From positions 1-7,251 of the forward strand of contig JAKLEJ010000178.1 of the NCBI GenBank assembly GCA_022711695.1: a stretch of 7,251 nucleotides of DNA. The letters run 5' to 3'. The number at the start of each line of letters is the position of its first letter. Position 1 is the stretch's first letter. Positions 1-6,200 of this stretch are shown one piece after another. Under the pieces are notes generated by a model. That model made no database searches. It saw only the letters and a list, made by a program, of their open reading frames with translations, and had not been told where the DNA came from. The stretch comes from Verrucomicrobiota bacterium (lineage in GTDB: Bacteria > Verrucomicrobiota > Verrucomicrobiia > Limisphaerales > JACRJZ01). Made by a program: the position numbers and the translations under genes.

Positions 1-175
1 AGATGTCTCCCAGTCCGGGCATTCGTTTGGCGGACGCACGTTCGCGTTCTCCGACAAGCGGGCTAGAGCCGCCGCAAGCCCGACGAGCGCGCGCTGGCGC
101 GGCCGTTCCGGGGCGAATCCGGGAGACCCGTGTTTCCCATCACTGTTTCCACCCCGCCTCTTATTCCTGGATGCC
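1..175. other. Upstream leader or intergenic stretch
   Basis: No convincing gene is seen here. The frame of the big gene is also open back to base 2, but it has no ATG, GTG or TTG before 176. It also holds a TCA (140-142) and a TTA (161-163) codon within 58 codons, whereas the 2358 codons of the gene contain only four TTA, CTA or TCA codons. This argues that the stretch is not translated in that frame. Another frame gives a 58-codon reading from ATG 3 to TGA 177-179, rich in Arg, Pro and Ser, which overlaps the big gene's start as ATGA. It resembles no family I know and is probably chance, but it could be the tail of an upstream gene. Bases 129-170 are pyrimidine-rich. I could not identify a confident -35/-10 pair, ribosome binding site or terminator. 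Confidence 0.6.
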
Positions 176-262
176 ATGAAACCCTCGTTTACGCCCCCGT
201 GGCTCGCTGTGGCGCTGGCCCTCATTGGAACATGCCTCACGCCCGGCCGCCTGGCCGCCGCC
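176..262 (+). other. Sec-type signal peptide (residues 1-29)
   Basis: A lysine at residue 2 is followed by a hydrophobic core (about W9 to L21, rich in Leu, Ala and Val) and then a small-residue cleavage region, L26-A27-A28-A29, with A-x-A fitting signal peptidase I. Cleavage after A29 (or A28) would leave a mature start near I30-V31-T32-W33. This places the protein outside the cytoplasmic membrane. Cys20 lies in the core, but the residues before it (L-I-G-T) do not make a good lipobox because Thr occupies the -1 position, so a lipoprotein is unlikely. Confidence 0.88.
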
Positions 263-3200
263 ATCGTGACTTGGATCGGTCCGGTCACCGGCGAACATCT
301 TTGGAGCACCGCAACCAACTGGAGCGCCGGGATCGTGCCCGGCTCGTCGGATGATGTGGTGGTGGATGTGGCGGACACCAACCTGTCCGTCGTGCTCACC
401 GGCCAGCGCTCCGTCAATTCCCTGGTCAACCGCGCCACCCTTTGGATCAGCGGCCGCAACGGCGCAGACAATGCGCGCCTGACGCTCGCAGCGGCCTCGA
501 CCAACTTCGGCGTGGTCCGGCTCGAATCCTTGAATGCCGCCTACGAGTCCGCGCTGACGGCCTCGACCAACTTCGTGAACGCCGCCGGAGCCGCGGTGAT
601 CAGCGGGGGCGGTTCCGGCGGTTGGCGTTCCCTCTCCGGCCACTTCGTCAACCAGGGCCTGGTGGATGGCGAAGCCTACTATCTGGATCTCTATGGAACC
701 TATGACTCGGCGGGCGGGCGGACCCTGGGTTCGGTTCGGCTGCGGGGCGTCAACCTGCGGGTGACGGCCTCGCCGCCGACCCCCACCACCCTGGACCTGT
801 GGAGCGCCTGCACGCTGCTGACGGACAACCTGAGCAACACCGTGCTGTGGGTGCACGGAAATCATGCGGGCAACAACGCCACGCTGAACGTTGCAGCCAC
901 CGCCACGAACTGCGGCAGCATCCGGCTCGAGTCCACCGATGGGGCCTACAGCGAGACCCTGAATGTCACCGGCCTGCTGGTCAACGCCTCCAGCGGGCTC
1001 CTCCAGATCGATGCCGGCTCCGGCGGCGTCCGCACCGTTAACGCCGAACTTCGCAACGCGGGCGCCGTGATCTGCAATCATCCGCTGACCCTCGGCCGCG
1101 CCGGCGCGGCGCACCGCAACAGCGGCCTCTTCACCTTCAACAACACAACCGTGGCCGTTGCGGGCAGCTCCTTCTGGAACGAGGCCGATGCCACGCTGAG
1201 CGGCGCGGGCCTCTTCAGTTGCCCAGCCGTGGACTTCCGCAACAGCGGCCTGGTCAGCCCGGGCGCCTCCACCGGCACGCTCAGCTTCAACGGGGATTTC
1301 ATCCAGACCGCCGAGGGACGATTGGCGGTCGAGATCGGAGGATTGACCGCCGGCTCCCAATACGACCGGCTTGCCGTCAGCGGCCTCGCCACGCTCGATG
1401 GCGGTCTGCTTGTTTCGCTGAGCAACTCTTTTGCGCCCGCGCCCGACAACACCTTCAGCGTCCTGACCTTTGGCGCGTTGGCCGGCCAGTTTTCCAGGCA
1501 GGAGGGCCTGGCCCTGGGCGGCGACCTGGCCCTGGAGCCGGTTTATTACTCCACGCGGCTGGACCTGCGCGCCTATTCCCTCGCCCAGACGAACGGCGCG
1601 GCTCCAAGCATCCTGGCGCAGCCGCGCGCCCTGGCGGCCCCTCCGGGCGGCAGCGCCACGCTGTTTGTGACCGCCAATGGCAGCCCGCCCTTGAGTTATC
1701 AATGGCGCCTCGAAACCACCAACCTGTTCCACGCGACCAATGCCAACCTCCTCCTGGCCGACCTGACGACCGACCAGGCGGGCAACTACCAGGTGGTCAT
1801 CGCCAACCGCCACGGCTCGATCACCAGCGCGGTGGCGCATCTCACGGTCATTGCGCCCACCAACGTCGCCCATTGGGATGGCGGCGGCGACGGGGTCACC
1901 TGGCAGGACCCGGCCAACTGGACCACCGGGGTGGCGCCCGGGTCAAACGACAGCGCCATCGTCGATCTGCCGGCCGAAGCCCTGGTCATCAGCCTGAGCA
2001 ACGTGACCGTGCGCAGCGTCGAGTGCGCCTGCGGCCTGCTCATCACCAACAGCAACTTCACTGTCACCACCAGCAACTCCTGGGTGAACGGCAGATTGAT
2101 CGTGGCAGCCAATCGCACCCTGAGCGCCTCCGGCGCGGGCGCCACCTTCACCGCAAACGGGCCGACGAAGATCGATGGCGCGCTGCTGGCGGCAAGCGCC
2201 GGCGGCCGCTTGGAGCTGCCGCTGGCCGCTTCTTTCACCGGCGGCCGGCTCACCCTGGCCGGCGGGGCGACCGCGGCGCTGCCCGGCTTGACCAATGTGA
2301 ATCTGAGCCGCTTCTTCCTCAGCGGCGGGGCCTCCTTTGCGCTGCCCGCCTCCGTGACCGACTACAGTTCCTCCGGCGGCATGGGCATCAACGAGCAGCG
2401 CACGATCGTCTCGGTGGACGGCGCCGGCACGCGACTGGACCTGTCCTCGTTGACAGCGATGACCGCGCAATTCAGCGGCCTTGGCGGGCTGCTGCAGCTC
2501 GTGGTCGCCACCGGCGGCGGGCAGATCGACCTCTCCAACCTGCGGGCGGTCACGGCAGGCGGCAGCGGCGTCAACGGCGGCGGCCCCCTGGAGTTTCGAG
2601 CCGACGCCTCCAGTTCCATCCTCCTCTCCTCCCTCAGCCACCTCAACGGCGTAAACGCGGGCATTCACCTGAACTGCGCCAACCCCAGCGCGGCTTTGCC
2701 GCAACTGGCCAGCGCCGTCCTCACGCGCTTTTCGCTGCCCAACGGCGGCACGCTGGACGCGCCGCTTCTGGGCTCACTGCAAGACTGCCGCCTTCTGGTT
2801 CCGAATGGGGCGCGCCTGGCCGCCGGCGCCTTGACAAACCTCCACAACACCACGCTGGAATTGAGCGGCTCCGGTGTTTTCGAGCACGGCGAGCTGGCTT
2901 CGATCGATTCCTCGCGCTTCCTCCTGAGCGGCGGCGCAGTCTTTGCCCTGCCGGAGTCCGTCAGATCGTACCTGCCCACGGTGGGCCTAGCCATGAACGA
3001 GCAGCGCACCCTGTTTTCGGCGGCGGGCGCCGGCACGCGGCTGGACCTTTCCTCGCTCACCAACCTGGAGGTCCTCTTCAACGCGTGGGGGACTTTGCGC
3101 TGCCTGGCCGTGGCCAGCAGCGGCGGGGAGATCGATCTGTCCGGCGTGCGCACGATCGCCGGGGGCGGCAGCGGGCTCAACGGGGGGGGGCCGTTCGAGT

Positions 3201-6200
3201 TTCGCACGGACGCTTCCAGCCGGATTCTGCTGCCGGCGGTGGAGCAGGTTACAGGCTCCGGCGCGGGCGTGCTCTTCACGGTGGGTGGAACCAGCCGGCT
3301 GGGCGTGGCTGCGCTGCCGGTCACCCACACCCGGCTTGTGACCGCCGCCGGCAGCCTTCTCCAGGTGGGCGAACTGCGGCTGTTGGAGGGCAGCGAGCTC
3401 TCCGGCTCGGGGGTGGTCGAAGGCAGCGTGCTCAACGCTTCCAGCGTGCGGCCCGGCTTCTCGGCCGGGCGGCTGACCGTGAACGGCGGTTACACCCAGA
3501 CGGCCGAGGGTGTTCTCTTTGTCGAGATCGGCGGCCTGGCGGCCGGCGCGCAGTTTGACCAGCTCCTGGTCAACGGGCCTGCCCAACTGGACGGGGCCCT
3601 CGACGTTCGCCTCGTTTCCGGTTACGCTCCCTCCCTCACCGACAGCTTCCGTGTGCTGGCCTGCGCGGGCCGCCAGGGCCAGTTCGCCTCGCTGCCGGGG
3701 GCGGACGCCGGCAGCGGCGTCCTGATTTCGCCCGGCTACCCGGACGATGGCGTGGTGTTGGGGACGCAATTCTCGAGCGGCCCCTCGGTGGTCTCGGCTT
3801 CGCCATCGGGGGTCATCGCGCACACGTTCGACCGGTTTACTCTCGTCTTCAGCGAGGAGCTCGCCGCCAGCAGCTTCACCGCCGCCGCCGTCGCCTTGAC
3901 CGGTCCCGTCGGCGCGATCTCCGTGAACGCGCCGCAATTGGTTTCCAACACCACCTGGCGGATCGCCTTTGCCGCGCAAACCAACACCGGCGAGTATGTC
4001 CTGACTGTGGGCCCTGCGGTCACAGACCTGGTGGGCAACGCGATGAACCAGGACGGCGACTTGAATAACGGCGAGACCGGCCAGGACCACTTCGCGCTCC
4101 AGGTCGCCCTTCCCCCGCCCGTGGATTTCGTTGTCACCGAGGTCCGCGCCCCCCTCGCCGCCGTCGTGGGCTCCCTCCTCCAGGTGGCATGGACGGTGAC
4201 CAACCAGAGCGCCAACGCCGCCCAGGCGCCTCGCGCCGACGCGTTGTATCTCTCCAGCGACCGGGTCGTGGGCAACGACGTTCTGCTGGGGCACTTCCCC
4301 GCCGCGCCCCTGCTGGAAGCGGGGGAGGCGCACACCGTGACCAACAGCGTCATCGTCCCCACGAATTGCAGCGGGCTGTGCTATTTCGTGGTTATGGCCG
4401 ACAGCCTGTTGCAGAACTTCGAGGGAAGCAATGAAACCAACAACACCTTCCTTTCGACAAACGCCATCGTCATTTCGTCTCCAGACTTGCAGGTCAGCAG
4501 CCTGCAACTGACCAATGCCTCCGCGAGCTTTGGCGATACTCTCTTTGTCACCTGGGTCGTCCGCAACGCCGGCTCCGCCGCCGCGACCGCCTCCTGGCGC
4601 GACGCCCTCCACCTCTCGCCAACGAGCGCGATCGGCACGCAGTCCGTTGTCCTGGCCGATCGGACCCTCCTCGGCGGCCCGCTGCCCGCCGGCGCCAGCT
4701 ACACCAACAGCGCCAGCGTCACCCTGCCGCTTCTGGCCGGGTGGCCTCCCGGCAACTACCACCTGGTGGCCCTCGCGGACGCCGGCCGCGTCCAGCCCGA
4801 GGCCAGCGAGAACAACAACTCCGCCAGCGCTCCCATCCACCTGGCGCTCCCGCCTCTGCCCGACTTGCGCGTCTCCGAGGTGATCGCCCCTGGCACCGCC
4901 ACGCCTGGCAAGTCGGCAACGCTGATGTGGACCCTGACGAACGCCGGCAACGCCACCGCCGAAGGGCCATGGAAAGAGGACGTTTATCTCTCCTCCGACG
5001 CGGCGGGGGGCGGGGACACCCTGCTGGCCAGCCTCAGCTTTCCGACCAACCGTCTGCCGCAGGGCGCGATGCTGGTCCGGACGCAGGAGGTGGCGCTCCC
5101 TTATGCCAGCCCCTCGGGCAGCCTGCGCTTCCTCCTGGCGGCCGACACGGGCCGCCAGGTGATCGAAAGCGTTGAAACCAACAACGTCGGCGCCGCCACC
5201 AACCTTACGTTCGTTCCCGCGATGCTGAACCTCCAACTGTCGCCGACCGAAATCGCCGAAGGGGCGGCCCCGGTTCGAGGCTGGCTCTGGCGCAGCGGGG
5301 ATGTAAGCGAGCCGCTCACGGTGAGCCTGTCGAACGATCTGCCGGCGGAACTGGCTTGTCCCAGCCAGCTCGTCATCCCTGCCCTGCATTCCTCGGTCGC
5401 CTTTGAAGTGAGCGCGCTGGCCGACGGAACACCCGATGGAAACCAGCTCGTCTCCCTGCTGGCCCGGGCCGATGGGTACCAGCATGGCGGCGCTTTAATC
5501 ACCGTTCTGGATGCGGACATCGCCCGGCTGACCCTGCAATTGGACCCGCCCACGATCGTGGAAGGCCACACCGCTCTTGCCGCCGTCACCCGGGACCTGG
5601 TCACCACCAACGAGCTGGTCGTCTTCCTGCGCAGTTCGGATGCGGTGCGGGCGCCGGTTCCCGCGACCGTCACCATTGAGCCCGGCGCCGCCTCGGTCAG
5701 CTTCCCGGTTCTGGCAGTCGAGGATTCCTGGCCGGAATCGACGCGCTCGATCGTCATCTCCGCCAGCGCCATCGGTTATGAAGGCGACGCGGCCTCGCTG
5801 GTCGTTCTCGACAACGATCTGCCTGTGGTGCGCCTGACCCTGGCAGCCACCAACGTGAGCGAGGGGGCCGGGCCGATGGCCACCACGGCCACGCTGGTTC
5901 GCGAACCCGCCGGCAATCGGGCCCTGACCCTCCAGGTGGAAAGCACCCAAACCAATGCCGCCCTGGTCCCGGCCCGAGTCGCCATTCCTCCCTACGAAGC
6001 CGCGGTGGCCTTCCCGATCGCCGCCGTCAACAACGACATCGTGGACGGTTCCAGGGAGACCTTCATCCGCGCCCGCGTGGTCGATCCCGTGACCGGCGCC
6101 GTCCTCGCGGAGGTGGCCGGCAGTTGGCTGTCGGTCAGCGACGACGACGGCCCGGCCTTGAAAGTGACCGCGGATCGCACTCTGGTGGCCGAAGGGCGGA

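Larger units (their letters stand above)
263..1492 (+). other. Beta-repeat (passenger-like) module A, residues 30-439
   Basis: The mature N-terminus opens with an element having W33, W43, N48-W49, P55-G56 and D59. This is the 'W...NW...PG..D' start seen in many large beta-helix surface proteins of Verrucomicrobiota and Planctomycetota. It is followed by short Gly/Asn/Thr/Ser-rich strands with alternating hydrophobic residues, consistent with a right-handed beta-helix or similar solenoid. Phrases such as 'FVNQGLV', 'LRNAGAV' and 'FRNSGLVSPG' recur, as in autotransporter-like beta-strand repeats. The module ends in the cap described at 1280-1492. A scaffold or adhesive role is inferred; no active site is evident. 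Module B (1865-3685) has the same start element and cap. Confidence 0.7.
1865..3685 (+). other. Beta-repeat (passenger-like) module B, residues 564-1170
   Basis: It starts with the same element as module A: W567, W576, N581-W582, P588-G589 and D592, with identical spacing from the second Trp to the Asp. The body is a run of short strands with Gly, Ser, Asn and Leu (phrases such as 'LDLSSLT' and 'IDLS') consistent with a solenoid, and it holds a 121-residue duplication (2288-2650 and 2894-3256). It closes with the second cap (3473-3685). No catalytic residues of pectate lyase-type or other beta-helix enzymes could be recognised, so a structural or binding role is inferred. Confidence 0.7.

Noticed and set aside
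59..82. Inverted repeat CGGGCT/AGCCCG with a 12-base loop, considered as a terminator or operator
   Set aside because: The stem is only 6 bp, no T-run follows, and such short GC inverted repeats are common in this base composition.
2..175. In-frame N-terminal extension of the big gene to the left edge
   Set aside because: There is no ATG, GTG or TTG in frame, rare codons occur there, and an extension would bury the signal peptide inside the protein.
221..235. Possible lipobox around Cys20 in the signal peptide
   Set aside because: The residues before Cys20 are L-I-G-T. Thr at -1 does not fit a lipobox, and an A-x-A signal peptidase I site follows at residues 27-29.
161..1873. Long minus-strand open frame (570 codons), and similar ones at 1943-2704, 2987-5485 and 5495-7153
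   Set aside because: All lie codon-on-codon opposite the + strand gene and end only where the gene uses TTA, CTA or TCA. Their products are Gly/Arg/Gln/His-rich without recognisable domains, as expected of antisense shadows in GC-rich DNA.
1219..3558. 779-codon + strand open frame in another phase
   Set aside because: It is Arg/Gln/Gly/Pro-rich with no domain pattern, while the overlapping frame from 176 shows clear Ig, solenoid and cap motifs through the same bases.
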